Below, one piece after another: positions 1 through 10,220 of a stretch of 64,000 nt of DNA. The DNA comes from Thalassia testudinum (lineage: Eukaryota; Streptophyta; Magnoliopsida; Alismatales; Hydrocharitaceae), in NCBI GenBank assembly GCA_037157565.1, contig JAZHRO010000002.1, positions 39,452,501 through 39,516,500 on the forward strand, written 5' to 3'. Numbering within the stretch: the stretch's first letter is position 1; each line of letters starts with the position of its first letter. Position numbers and translations under genes: made by a program. The notes beneath the pieces are model-generated. The model saw only the letters and a program-made list of their open reading frames with translations, was not told where the DNA came from and made no database searches.

Positions 1-242
1 CTAGAGGAAGGTGTTTGAGGGTGGTGTGTGTTCAGCCTCCTCGGCGCAAGGGAGAGGGAAAGGCCTTTTAAAGAAGAAGACACATGCCACCGCCATGCTG
101 CTTGTTAAGACCCGAGGCACCAAGACCACTTTAAGACATCTAGGAGTTGGCCCAGACGTCTGGATGCCTTCCCAGACGTCTGGAAATTAATTTTGCGTGC
201 GTATGAGAGCGAATCTGCGCGCATGCATGCGCAGACTGATTC
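1..242 (+). repeat. Left part of split LTR-like sequence Z
   Basis: This flank lies outside the E1 insertion and probably continues at 12903 once E1 and one copy of its CCAGC duplication are removed. It holds two perfect CAGACGTCTG palindromes (153-162 and 173-182), and the part beyond E1 carries further copies at 13330-13680. Both sides also share a gatgagagcgaat-type word (about 208 and 13426). The start of Z lies outside the window, so its family is not certain. Confidence 0.4.
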
Positions 243-247
243 CCAGC
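243..247. repeat. Target-site duplication CCAGC of E1 (left)
   Basis: The same five bases follow the other outer LTR at 12898-12902. The pair defines E1 as one insertion from 248 to 12897. Confidence 0.75.
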
Positions 248-1363
248 TAATGAAAACGTCAGTTTCAGTTATATCGTTGTAGTAAAGCCGGTTGTTACCA
301 ACGTTTCATATAAATATTTTTTTACTCGGAAAAATAAAAGAGTTCCCGAGGTCGAACTCAGGGAGCAAGTTGTATTCTAGAGATATACAAGTTCTATTAC
401 AAAAATAAAGAGAGAGAGAGAGAGATGAAAATTTGGCTTCTTCTTCTTTTCTTCTTTCTTCCTCTTTGTCTTTGGTTCTTCCTGTTCTTCTTCTTCTTCT
501 TCTTCTTCTTCTTCTGCTTTCTTCAGATCTTCCCCTCGTGCTCTTCTTCTTCTGTTCTTCCTTGTTTCCTTTCTTTCTTTTTCGTCAGATCGTCTTCTTC
601 TTTTCTTGCTTCTTGCTTCTCTTCATTCCTTCTTCTTCTTTGTCTTCACCTGCCTTGACCACCTTCCGTCGTCTGCCCCGTTGCTGAGACGACTTAACAA
701 TGCCTTCGCTACAGTGCAGCAGCTCCTTCTTCTTCAGCGGGTCTGCTTCTTCTTCTTTGGCCTGCACACTTCAGAGTTTATTCGTCAAGAGGCAAAAACC
801 TACTCTACCCCCCTCCCCCGCGTATCTCTCTCTCTGAAATCACTCTTCGGAAGCTCTCCCAGAGCGCTACCGGGTAATCGGGTTCGGGTCAGGCCCGGGT
901 CCAGGCCCACCGGCGTGCGTGGTGGGCGAGGAGTGCAGGTCAGTCTAATCGGGTCGGGCCAGGTCCGCGGAGCGTGGTCACGGACGAGACCGAGTCGGGT
1001 CGGGTCGGGTGAGAGGGACCTCACCCCGTGGTAACTGAGGCAAACAGATGGTGGCACTTTTTCAATTTATGTGGGTGTGTGGCTTCAGAAGGTTCCGAGG
1101 TGGGACTATCCGTGCACCCGTTTCTCTCACGCCTGCAGCAGGGATGGCGCTTCCAATTGCAACAGCTGTTGAGGCGCGCAACTCCAATTGAGGGCCGGGG
1201 TGTGTGCGCAAGACTCTTCCGCGCTGGCCGTGGCTCTTCAACCTGGGATATCTAGGCTTGGAGCAACCTCGAGCAAGCTTCGAGCTTCCTCGCCAATGGC
1301 GGTCAAGGCCTGGAACCTGAAATCAATAGCACGGCCTCTCGGCCAAATCAGACAGGCGGGGGA

Positions 1364-1388
1364 CCTTCGCCGTGGCACGGCGAAGGTG
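1364..1388. other. Perfect stem-loop in E1 LTR (12-bp arms)
   Basis: Arms ACCTTCGCCGTG and CACGGCGAAGGT are separated by a single G. In the 5' LTR copy (near 11325-11349) one arm carries a C to T change (TCGTCG), which would still allow G-U pairing in one RNA orientation. Confidence 0.6.
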
Positions 1389-1732
1389 GTCAGGGGGTCT
1401 GCAGGGGGCGAGATGGAGCTGTCAGGTCGTCCTAGGTCAAACTGTGAGCGAGGGAGTGGGTGTGTTCGGTGGGTCTGCAGAGGGTGTTTGGTGGGAAGTG
1501 GAGGGGCGGAAGAGGATCAGGGTGAGGAGGCGGAGGTTCTGCGGTGGTCGGCGAGCCGTGTGGGTCGCTGAGGTGATGGGAGCGGCTCTCCGGAGAGTGG
1601 TCGGAGGCGGAGAGGATGAGGGTGAACAGGGTCGGTAGAGGGCTTAATTGACTAAATCGAAAGCGGGGAAAGAAAGAGGAGGAGAAGGGGAGTAAGTCTA
1701 ACTTAACTGCAGGGACGAAGGGGGAGGAACAG

Positions 1733-1757
1733 GGCGACAGTCGTATCGACTGTCGCC
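1733..1757. other. Perfect stem-loop in E1 LTR (11-bp arms)
   Basis: GGCGACAGTCG, TAT, CGACTGTCGCC. It is conserved in the other two LTR copies (about 8636-8660 and 11694-11718), even though flanking sequence in the solo LTR has diverged. Confidence 0.65.
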
Positions 1758-2003
1758 GGAGAAGACGATGCCCAGTGGGGGAAGGACGGCGGTGACGACG
1801 GGGCAGAGGCAGCGCGCGCCGGTATTGCGCGACGCGGGAAGAGCAGGGGAAGAGGTCTCTGCTGCTGGTATTGCGGCAGAGCGAAGAGGAGGAGGAAGGA
1901 GAACCGCCGGAGCTGGTGGGCGTCTGCCGGAGTGAGAAGAGAGGAAAGTTGGGGGTTTTCTCCGTCAGATCCGAGCTGCTTTGGTTGGTGGAGCGGCGGG
2001 GGG

Positions 2004-2011
2004 TATTTATA
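2004..2011 (-). promoter_or_regulatory. TATA box of E1 3' LTR
   Basis: TATAAATA on the minus strand in the context CCCTATAAATACCCC, a good plant core promoter. It agrees with the LTR orientation inferred from PBS and PPT. Equivalent boxes occur on the plus strand near 8381 in the solo LTR and on the minus strand near 11965 in the 5' LTR. Confidence 0.6.
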
Positions 2012-2081
2012 GGGTTGAAGCAGGGAGGAAGGCGGAGGGAGACGACGTGTCTCCCTCGCCGGAGAATGGTCGGAATACGAA

Positions 2082-2117
2082 CCCATACCGTCCGTGCGTT
2101 CGCACGGCCGGTATGGG
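2082..2117. other. Long stem-loop in E1 LTR (17-bp arms)
   Basis: Arms 2082-2098 and 2101-2117 pair at 16 of 17 positions around a two-base TT centre; the mismatch is T2091/C2108. It is also present in the solo LTR and the 5' LTR. It lies just upstream of the TATA box in the sense direction. Confidence 0.65.
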
Positions 2118-2212
2118 GGGCTACAATGACCATGGGGGTGCTCCTGCGACGGCTGACGACGCAGGGCACCCCCGGTACACATGCCAGGTCCTCCACCTCA
2201 CCCTGCGCGGCG

Positions 2213-2243
2213 CCATGCTCCGCGCAAGGTCGCCGGAGCATGG
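2213..2243. other. Stem-loop in E1 LTR (10-bp arms)
   Basis: CCATGCTCCG (2213-2222) pairs with CGGAGCATGG (2234-2243) around an 11-base loop. Confidence 0.55.
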
Positions 2244-2936
2244 TGCTGGCAGGGTTTTGCAGGAGGGACCTGTTTGCAAAGAACGAAGGAGAGTTAGGGG
2301 CCTAAATGCGAGGGTTCAAAAGTTGAGGGCCAAAGAGTAAATATATGAGGACCAAAGTGTAAAGTCGGTCAAGGAGGTTTCTTCTTAGGCTCAAGTTTTT
2401 ATACATGACTAATTAGAACCTAAGGAATCTGATGGTAAATTTCATTTTCATATTAAACCTTGTTTGACCGGTCAATTTGCGTAAAGACCCAAATTAAGTT
2501 ATTAATTGGGCATGGTTCTCAATGTAGGTCAAAATGGGTTCTAAAGGCCAAATTGAAGGTTCTAAACCCTAGAGATTATTTTTCTATGAATTTTAGAGGG
2601 TTTATTCTATTTTTACTTTGCCTCGAACCTTGTGAATTGAAGTGGGTTGTTTTAGGGTTACAGATTATCATTTGGTTTCTTGGAAGTGCTGTAGCCCTTG
2701 CTAGATCATCTCATCCCACTTTTATTCTTATTAAGCTGTTTTGACCTGTGTTTGGGCCCTGAATTACCCTGTATGCAGATTATACTGGTAAAATTGCACT
2801 TTTACCCCTTATGACTGGTTTTCTTCTCAAACTCAGAATTCTCTGAGTTAAGCCTTTCCTTGAGATATGTAGGAGCTTTTATCCTTTGTATTGGGTCAAA
2901 ATGAGCTAGTTATGGCTCATGATGAGGTTCTCATCA

Positions 2937-2952
2937 TACCCCCATGCCTAGC
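2937..2952 (-). promoter_or_regulatory. Polypurine tract of E1
   Basis: On the minus strand the sequence GCTAGGCATGGGGGTA runs straight into the LTR start TGATGAG. The same tract, preceded by gggactagcaaaag, occurs in E2 before its 3' LTR at 62117. That independent context supports it as the plus-strand primer. Confidence 0.75.
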
Positions 2953-4486
2953 TTTTGCTAGTCCCTTAGCAAAAAACTTAAGGTTTCAACCCTTGTTCTA
3001 GACCATGAAGTTTTTTAATGGTTTTAGATAAGTGCCTTTTTTTATTTGAGCATAGATTAGGTTAGAATGCTGACCATAGGCCTAAAAGATACTCTAGTAC
3101 CAATCAAGATCCAAATCTGTCAAGCCTTAGCCTCAGTCTTTTAGCAAAGGTTTTTAAGGCCCGCAAGAACTAACCTAAGGTTTATTGGACTTCGTGGTTA
3201 AAGCACCCGTGCTTGAAATGATTTTAGCCCTGGCCCAGTTCGCAGTGCGTTTTGTAAGAGAGAGATAGAAAGTTTTTTTCTGTTTGGAGAGTTTTCTCTC
3301 TTTTTTTCTTTTTAGTTCTAGCCTAGGATTGGCTTTTCAACACGGTCTGTATCAGATTCCTTGCTCCCATCATCAATCCTCAAGGGTTCCTGGCGATCGA
3401 TGCTTCGAGATAGCACCACCCATGGCAACCCCCGGAACCCTGGCTATTGAGATTTCGAGATAATCCCATCCATGGTATTCCGTGGCCGAATCCAGACCCT
3501 GGCAATTGACACTTCGAGATAATGCCATCCATGGAATCTGAACCAGCAGAGTGCTTACATGCCCCCCGTAGGATATGTAAATATCCTAAGAGACAAGCAC
3601 CGAGGAGATGATATTTTGTTACGCATCTTCGAGGGGATTTTCCGCCTCTCTGCGCTGGGAACTCGTCCAAATCAACTTGTGTTGATCGGCCATTCCTATT
3701 CTAGGTGTTCTTTTCAGATTTTTGCGATGCTTCTGCGTGATTCTGATTTTTACGCTTACTGAACCAGGCTATGTGTGAGATTAGGGTGCTTAGGTTACTG
3801 AGTCCCGTAAACCAAAAATTAGTTAACGAGGCCGAATACACCCTAAGCCTTAGACCTAATACTTCAGCTTTTCATTTTCCTCAACCTCTTGAGGAGTGTC
3901 CAGATCTTAATGGGTACTAAGAGTCTATTCAAGAATGCCTAAGGTTTGCATTCTTACTAATCTTATTGTGCACTTTTCAGTTATTTTCTTGAATGAGGTC
4001 TAGAACTTAGGTTAATTCCTTAGTTCCTTACTAATGACTATCAACTTTTCTTATAATTTTGTGCTCCTTTTTCATTTTGTTTCTTCTCTCCTTCACAAAA
4101 TTTTCCTTCTCCTCTTTTCCTCTTATTCTTTTTCGAAAAATTTTTTAATTTTTATGGTATTTTTGGCATATGTGAATTTTTTTGTTTGAAACCTTTTCTT
4201 ACGAGTTTTTGCACTTTCATACCCCCCCATGCCTAAGATTTGCAATGTCCTCATTGTAACCTAGGGGTTTTTATTCAACTAAGTTCATACATTAGGATAG
4301 CTGTTTTGATGAGTGAATGGGTCGGGGTGACTGTTGCGGACGATTTCTAATCTCAGATGCAAGCACCTGAGGTGGAGTCGGCTGTCCTAAAGTGTGAACT
4401 TCAAGTGCAAAAAGCTGTCAGAACACGTTTCAGGTTTTCAAAGAGAATGACGGGCTGCCTCCCGTTGAGCGCTAAATTTGATGCCT
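2953..4486 (-). other. E1 3' untranslated spacer
   Basis: About 1.5 kb between ORF stop and PPT, AT-rich, with no credible reading frame. It contains the GAGGACATTGCA plus GGCATGGGGGG block at 4221-4256, annotated separately. Confidence 0.6.
4221..4256 (-). promoter_or_regulatory. Internal PPT-like block of E1
   Basis: The minus strand reads AATGAGGACATTGCA, then a short spacer, then TTAGGCATGGGGGGG. E2 carries the counterpart at 60864-60896. A GAGGACATTG motif followed by a G-run is familiar from the post-ORF region of Athila-type elements. It could act as a second plus-strand primer; that role is inference. Confidence 0.55.
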
Positions 4487-6373
4487 TCAGCCAAGCGGGA
4501 AATGCGATGGAGAGGGGATGGTCAACTCAGCAGAGTTTTGTAAGACAAGCACCTTGATTAAGAGCCTGGTTGGTCCAACCAGGTGCTTGTTCAGATCAAC
4601 AGGCTGATGATGCAGCCCAAACCCAATCAATCTGGTGGGTTGATAGATGTGTATAAAAAAGTGTGGAACCCACCATAAACTATGAAGCTCAGATGGATGT
4701 GGAAGTGTAAACGCAGGGTTTGGCTGTGCCGAATCAGCCTGGTCAGAGTAGGGACCCGTAGGATAATCAGTGGTTGATGCAGGAACCCTACAGGGGTGAT
4801 CAGAGAATGATAGAGCATGGTATGTAGTCTGATCAATGTTCGAAACCCGATGTGGAAATGCAATCGGCTCGGTGAGAGGTGAATCAGCATAGAAATTGAG
4901 TCCGGTTGCGGGTCGGGGTTTGGGAGAGGTTTTGATCCGTTCTGTGTGTGCGGATGAGGTGGCCATTGTGTACGAGGGCTCTTCTAGAAACAGATGATAG
5001 GTGATTTTCTGTAGAGAGTCCTCTGGGTAACTATCAAATGCCTGAAGAGTGTTTGTAGGGTGAAAGAAATCGGATTCGAGAAAAAATTTGGATTCTTGGT
5101 TGCAATCACTCTTGGCATTTTCTGTTTTTGGTTCCTGAGGATCGAAAAGGAATGATTCTGTGTTATCAGTGATCTCGGGAATCAGGACCTCAGAGTCAGA
5201 GTCAGAGTCAGAGTCATGTGAACTGAGGTCGTAGATAGGCCTGGCGTGTTCAGGAAGGGGAATCTCTCCACAATTATTGTCAGATCTGAAATTGTCGGAG
5301 AGTTGGCGAAAATGATCATGAATTCCACCACAGCAGAAATCATCAGATGTGGAATCAGCAGCCTGACTGGGTTCTAGCCTATATGTCAATTCTGGGCTCA
5401 AAAAGATGTTCTGTTCAAGCTCTAAGCTGGTAGGATAGACCCCACTAAAACCTTGCTCATCCAACTCCTCAGTTTCTGTATCATAAATTGGCATGTTTTC
5501 TGAAAAATCGATCAGATTTCCTGAGGATGTTGGAAAAGGACATTCATCAAATAGAGGCCCGGAATCATATTCTGTAAAGATTTGATCTTTCTCATAAAGG
5601 GCCTCATAATCTTCCCAATAAGTTTCAGATCTAGGTTCTAGGCTTAGGATGTGGGTAGAATTATTAGAACCTAAGTCCGAATAACCTTCGAGGGTTACCT
5701 TATCAAAACAAGGGGCGGAATTTATACCCTCCAGAGGTTCAATTCTAATCTTGTTATTGCAGGAGTCTTGGAGTTCTAAGCTTGGTGATTTATGGCCTAG
5801 GGTTGGCTCAGCATTGTGTTCTCCTGCAACTTCCCAACCTATTTTAATGCTATCTTCTATTTGGGTTGGGAGTCGACAACCACCTTGTGCCTCAATCCCG
5901 AGGTCTGGGAAACTGGATTGATTCTTAGTACTGTTCCAAGATGACTCATCCTTTGTTTCTGGTATATACGGGTATTTCTGGTTGATAATTTGTTCTACTG
6001 ATTTCATCATTTCTACCCGTTTTATAAGGGCATCTTGGTGTTGTTCCCAAAGTACAGGATTTGTTAAGCATTGAAGGTATTCAGATTGGTGTAATTTTTC
6101 CATCTCAATGTATCCTGTCATGAGCATGTCTCGGGTTGATCCTTTTGAAATTCCAGTCAATAAAATTTGGGCACAGTTTATGATGAAGGATGTGGTTGTT
6201 GGGACATCAACCTGAATATCTCCTATTGGTGTTGAGGTTTTTTCTTCTTTTTCATAGAATCTTATGGCATCCTCGATCATTTTATCTTTCATAGATCTCC
6301 GATATTCAGGTTTCTTGAATGGTAGTCTTGCTAGGTGATTAGGCTGCATAATTGGATCAGGTGGTGGAATCAA
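4487..6373 (-). CDS. Unassigned 628-residue acidic ORF of E1
   Basis: This intact frame is the only long ORF in the internal region of a retrotransposon with nearly identical LTRs. I do not recognise a family. The first 140 or so residues look helical and mixed-charge, starting MIPPPDPIMQPNHLARL, with a stretch around VPTTTSFIINCAQILLTGIS. The middle is acidic and rich in Ser, Glu and Asp, with an SDSDSDSDSE run near residue 390. The last 150 residues are rich in Pro, His and Thr. I see no CCHC knuckle, no D(S/T)G protease motif, no YXDD polymerase motif, no integrase zinc finger, no signal peptide and no clear membrane segment. The start at 6373 follows a leader of about 1 kb from the PBS, usual for Athila-type elements. 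It may be a diverged Gag-like or accessory protein. An intact frame of this length in a young element suggests recent selection or youth; either is possible. Confidence 0.6.
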   Translation of the reverse strand: MIPPPDPIMQPNHLARLPFKKPEYRRSMKDKMIEDAIRFYEKEEKTSTPIGDIQVDVPTTTSFIINCAQILLTGISKGSTRDMLMTGYIEMEKLHQSEYLQCLTNPVLWEQHQDALIKRVEMMKSVEQIINQKYPYIPETKDESSWNSTKNQSSFPDLGIEAQGGCRLPTQIEDSIKIGWEVAGEHNAEPTLGHKSPSLELQDSCNNKIRIEPLEGINSAPCFDKVTLEGYSDLGSNNSTHILSLEPRSETYWEDYEALYEKDQIFTEYDSGPLFDECPFPTSSGNLIDFSENMPIYDTETEELDEQGFSGVYPTSLELEQNIFLSPELTYRLEPSQAADSTSDDFCCGGIHDHFRQLSDNFRSDNNCGEIPLPEHARPIYDLSSHDSDSDSDSEVLIPEITDNTESFLFDPQEPKTENAKSDCNQESKFFLESDFFHPTNTLQAFDSYPEDSLQKITYHLFLEEPSYTMATSSAHTERIKTSPKPRPATGLNFYADSPLTEPIAFPHRVSNIDQTTYHALSFSDHPCRVPASTTDYPTGPYSDQADSAQPNPAFTLPHPSELHSLWWVPHFFIHIYQPTRLIGFGLHHQPVDLNKHLVGPTRLLIKVLVLQNSAELTIPSPSHFPLG

Positions 6374-7410
6374 AGTTTGAATTAAGATGGAAGAAGGGGA
6401 TTTTGTTCAGAATCAGAGGAAAGAGGGGCTATGTGAATGATTTCTGCAAAAACAAAGGGGCCGAGGCTTAGCCTCGGGGAGAGTGAACTTCTATTGGAGG
6501 TTTCAAGGACCTCCTGAAAAATACTGAAGGGCTGGATGAGATAAGCAGGTGCTGGACCCAATCAAGACACCCAAAAATTGTTGGGTGACTATAGAGGTTC
6601 GGGGCAGATGGACCCCTTGATCAGAAAGATCGTCCACCTGAGAATTACCTGGGCAGCCAGAGAGGGAGAGTCCCGCGAAGACCCCTACACGGTAGAGCGT
6701 CCCCACGGGTTACAGGGTTTCCCCCACCCGACCTCTCTTGTCACTGCGGTTCCAGGTAGACCAGAATGGGGATCTTGACCTCTTAAGTCTACCAATTTTA
6801 AGATCAGGGTGCTTAAGGTTTTCACTTGAACTTTAGTCTTTTAAGTGCAAGGAGTGACCTAATTTAAGGTTGGTTGACCCAAGGGGTCAACTTTACCTCT
6901 TGTTTTCTTTGAGAGCTTTTAGGTCCTGTCTTTTAGGGTTCAAGTGTTTAGAGAGCCAATTGTTTTAGATTTTCTTTGAATAGGTATTTTCAGACAAGGG
7001 CTTGGGCACACTTCATTTGGTTTTCTCAATTCTTGCTTAAGGAGTGTGTCTCTAAATCCCTAGTGTTGGATCCTAGGTTGGCTCTACTTGGTCCAGTTAA
7101 TTCTTTGTTGGGTAATTAGGGCTCAAGCAAGAATGTGTTAGCCCTTAAATACCCTTAATAGTGTGCAGAAATAATGAGTTGAAAACATGCAACTTTTATG
7201 GTTACTAAATATGGAAGACAGGTTAGCCTTATATTGCTTGTTCTTTTCTTTTCTTCCTCTTTAGAGTGTAGGGGTTAATAGTGAGAGAAAAGATTTTACC
7301 TGTCTTCGGAGTGGTTGCTTGTCTTCTTGAGTTCCTGTTGCTGCACAAAAGAGAGGAGATTGTCAGAACTTAAAAGAAACAGGAATGTTTACCTCTAGAA
7401 TAGCCGTTGC
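6374..7410 (-). other. E1 leader between PBS and ORF
   Basis: About 1 kb of untranslated leader. Short frames here are not credible genes. Nothing further was recognised. Confidence 0.5.
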
Positions 7411-7428
7411 TCCCCGGCAACGGCGCCA
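7411..7428 (-). promoter_or_regulatory. Primer-binding site of E1, tRNA-Asp type
   Basis: The minus strand reads TGGCGCCGTTGCCGGGGA, complementary to the 3' end of plant tRNA-Asp. It lies two bases after the 5' LTR end at 7431. The same 18-mer occurs twice in E2. Confidence 0.88.
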
Positions 7429-7430
7429 AA

Positions 7431-7454
7431 TAATGAAAACGTCGGTTTGACCGG
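7431..7454 (-). repeat. U5 terminal part of E1 5' LTR
   Basis: The last 24 bases of the 5' LTR, separated from the rest (10221-12897) by the solo LTR. Removing 7455-10220 gives a continuous sequence colinear with the 3' LTR end near 248-276. Confidence 0.75.
7450..7454. repeat. Target-site duplication ACCGG of nested solo LTR (left)
   Basis: Repeated exactly at 10216-10220, immediately outside the solo LTR. Confidence 0.75.
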
Positions 7455-10215
7455 TGATGAGAACCTCATCATGAGCCATAACTAGCTCATTTTGACCCAA
7501 TATAAAGGATAAAAGCTCCTACATATCTCAAGGAAAGGCTTAACTCAGAGAATTCTGAGTTTGAGAAGAAAACCAGTCATAAGGGGTAAAAGTGCAATTT
7601 TACCAGTATAATCTGCATACAGGGTAATTCAGGGCCCAAACACAGGTCAAAACAGCTTAATAAGAATAAAAGTGGGATGAGATGATCTAGCAAGGGCTAC
7701 AGCACTTCCAAGGAACCAAATGATAATCTGTAACCCTAAAACAACCCACTTCAATTCACAAGGTTCGAGGCAAAGTAAAAATAGAATAAACCCTCTAAAA
7801 TTCATAGAAAAATAATCTCTAGGGTTTAGAACCTTCAATTTGGCCTTTAGAACCCATTTTGACCTACATTGAGAACCATGCCCAATTAATAACTTAATTT
7901 GGGTCTTTACGCAAATTGACCGGTCAAACAAGGTTTAATATGAAAATGAAATTTACCATCAGATTCCTTAGGTTCTAATTAGTCATGTATAAAAACTTGA
8001 GCCTAAGAAGAAACCTCCTTGACCGACTTTACACTTTGGTCCTCATATATTTACTCTTTGGCCCTCAACTTTTGAACCCTCGCATTTAGGCCCCTAACTC
8101 TCCTTCGTTCTTTGCAAACAGGTCCCTCCTGCAAAACCCTGCCAACACCATGCTCCGGCGACCTTGCGCGGAGCATGGCGCCGCGCAGGGTAAGGTGGAG
8201 GACCTGGCATGTGTACCGGGGGTGCCCTGCGTCGTCAGCCGTCGCAGGAGCACCCCCATGGTCATTGCAGCCCCCCATACCGGCCGTGCGAACGCACGGA
8301 CGGTATGGGTTCGTATTCCGACCATGCTCCGGCGAGGGAGACACGTCGTCTCCCTCCGCCTTCCTCCCTGCTTCAACCCTATAAATACCCCCCGCCGCTC
8401 CACCGACGAAGGCAGCCTGGATCTGACGGAGAAAACCCCCAGCTTTCGTCTCTTCTTTCTCCGGCAGACGCTCACCAGCTCCGGCGACTTCCTCTCCCTC
8501 CACCTCTTCGCTCTGCCGCACTACCAGCAGCAGAGACCTCCTCCCCTGCTCTTCTCGCGCCACGCCGCACCCAGCTGGCGCCTCTCCAGCCCTCTGCTCG
8601 CCGCCGCCCCTCTCTCTGAGCAACATCTTCTCCGGCGACAGTCGATACGACTGTCGCCCTGTTCCTCCCCCTTCGTCCCTGCAGTTAAGTTAGACTTACT
8701 CCCCTTCTCCTCCTCTTTCTTTCCCCGCTTTCGATTTAGTCAATTAAGCCCTCTACCGACCCTGTTCACCCTCATCCTCTCCGCCTCCGACCACCCTCCG
8801 GCGAGCCGCTCCCATCACCTCAGCGACCCACACGGCTCGCCGACCACCGCAGAACTTCCGCCTCCTCACCCTGATCCTCTTCCGCCCCTCCACTTCCCAC
8901 CAAACACCCGCTGCAGAACCACCGAACACACCCACTCCCTCGCTCACAGTTTGACCTAGGACGACCCGACAGCTCCATCTCGCCCCCTGCAGACCCCCTG
9001 ACCACCTTCGCCGTGCCACGGCGAAGGTCCCCCGCCTGTCTGATTTGGCCGAGAGGCCGTGCTATTGATTTCAGGTTACAGGCCTTGACCGCCATTGGCG
9101 AGGAAGCTCGAAGCTTGCTCGAGGTTGCTCCAAGCCTAGATATCCCAGGTTGGAGAGCCACGGCCAGCGCGAAAGAGCCTTGCGCACACACCCTGGCCCT
9201 CAATTGGAGTTGCGCGCCTCAACAGCTGTTGCAATTGGAAGCACCATCCCTGCTGCAGGCGTGAGAGAAGCGGGGTGCGCGGATAGTCCCACCTCGGGAG
9301 TTTCTGGAGCGACACACTCACATAAATTGCAAAACTGCCACCATCTGTTTGCCTCAGTTACCACGGGGTGAGGTCCCTCTCACCCGACCCGACCCGACTC
9401 GGCCTCGTCCGTGACCACGCTCCGCGGACCTGGCCCGACCCGATTAGACTGACCTGCACTCCTCGCCCACCACGCACGCCGGTGGGCCTGGACACGGGCC
9501 AGACCCGAACCCGATTACCCGGTAGCGCTCTGGGAGAGCTTCCGAAGAGTGATTTCAGAGAGAGAGATACGCGGGGGACGGGGGTAGAGTAGGTTTTTGC
9601 CTCTTGACGAATAAACTCTGAAGTGTGCAGGCCAAAGAAGAAGAAGCAGACCCGCTGAAGAAGAAGGAGCTGCTGCACTGTAGCGAAGGCATTGTTAAGT
9701 CGTCTCAGTACCGGGGCAGACGACGGAAGGTCAGCAGCCAAAGAAGAAGAAGACCCGCTGAAGAAGAAGGAAGAGCAACGGCCATCGCGAAAGAAGAAAA
9801 AGAGAAGTCAAGGCAGGTGAAGACAAAGAAGAAGAAGGAATGAAGAGAAGCAAGAAGCAAGAAAAGAAGAAGATGATCTGACGAAAAAGAAAGGAAGGAA
9901 ACAAGAAGAAGAGCACGAGGGGAAAATCTTAAGAAAGCAGAAGAAAAAGAAGAAGAAGAAGAAGAAGAACAGGAAGAACCAAAGACAAAGAGGAAGAAAG
10001 AAGAAAAGAAGAAGAAGCCAATTTTTCATCTCTCTCTCTCTCTCTTTATTTTTGTAATAGAACTTGTATATCTCTAGAATACAACTTGCTCCCTGAGTTC
10101 GACCTCGGGAACTCTTTTATTTTTCCGAGTAAAAAATTTTATATGAAACGTTGGTAACAACCGGCTTTACTACAACGATAATAACACGAAACCGGTCGAA
10201 CCATACGCTCCATCA
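7455..10215 (+). mobile_element. Solo LTR nested in E1 5' LTR, inverted
   Basis: It begins TGATGAGAAC and ends CTCCATCA, and is the reverse complement of most of the E1 LTRs. It is clearly more diverged than the two E1 LTRs are from each other: the stretch near 8450-8630 differs strongly, there is an extra block of about 65 bp near 9735-9800, and its U5 end is different. No PBS, PPT or second LTR belongs to it, so it is a solo LTR of a sister subfamily. Its TATA box reads on the plus strand near 8381. Confidence 0.8.
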
Positions 10216-10220
10216 ACCGG
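10216..10220. repeat. Target-site duplication ACCGG of nested solo LTR (right)
   Basis: Matches 7450-7454. Confidence 0.75.

Larger units (their letters stand above)
248..2936 (-). repeat. E1 3' LTR
   Basis: The LTR sense strand is minus. It starts TGATGAGAAC at 2936, directly after the PPT, and ends GTTTTCATTA at 248. A TATA box (TATAAATA; plus strand 2004-2011) reads on the minus strand. It carries several strong GC-rich inverted repeats and a TTC microsatellite near 486-516. It lacks about 9 bp near its U5 end compared with the 5' LTR. Open frames of 80-270 codons here are low-complexity and recur only because the LTR recurs. Confidence 0.88.

Noticed and set aside
425..687. Leu/Phe-rich hydrophobic frames (also near 10383-10648)
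   Set aside because: Product of a TTC microsatellite read in different frames.
1432..2241. 269-codon Pro/Ser/Arg-rich frame, also at 8150-8959 and 11393-12202
   Set aside because: It recurs only because the LTR is present three times, is low-complexity, and comes from GC-rich LTR sequence. No family features.
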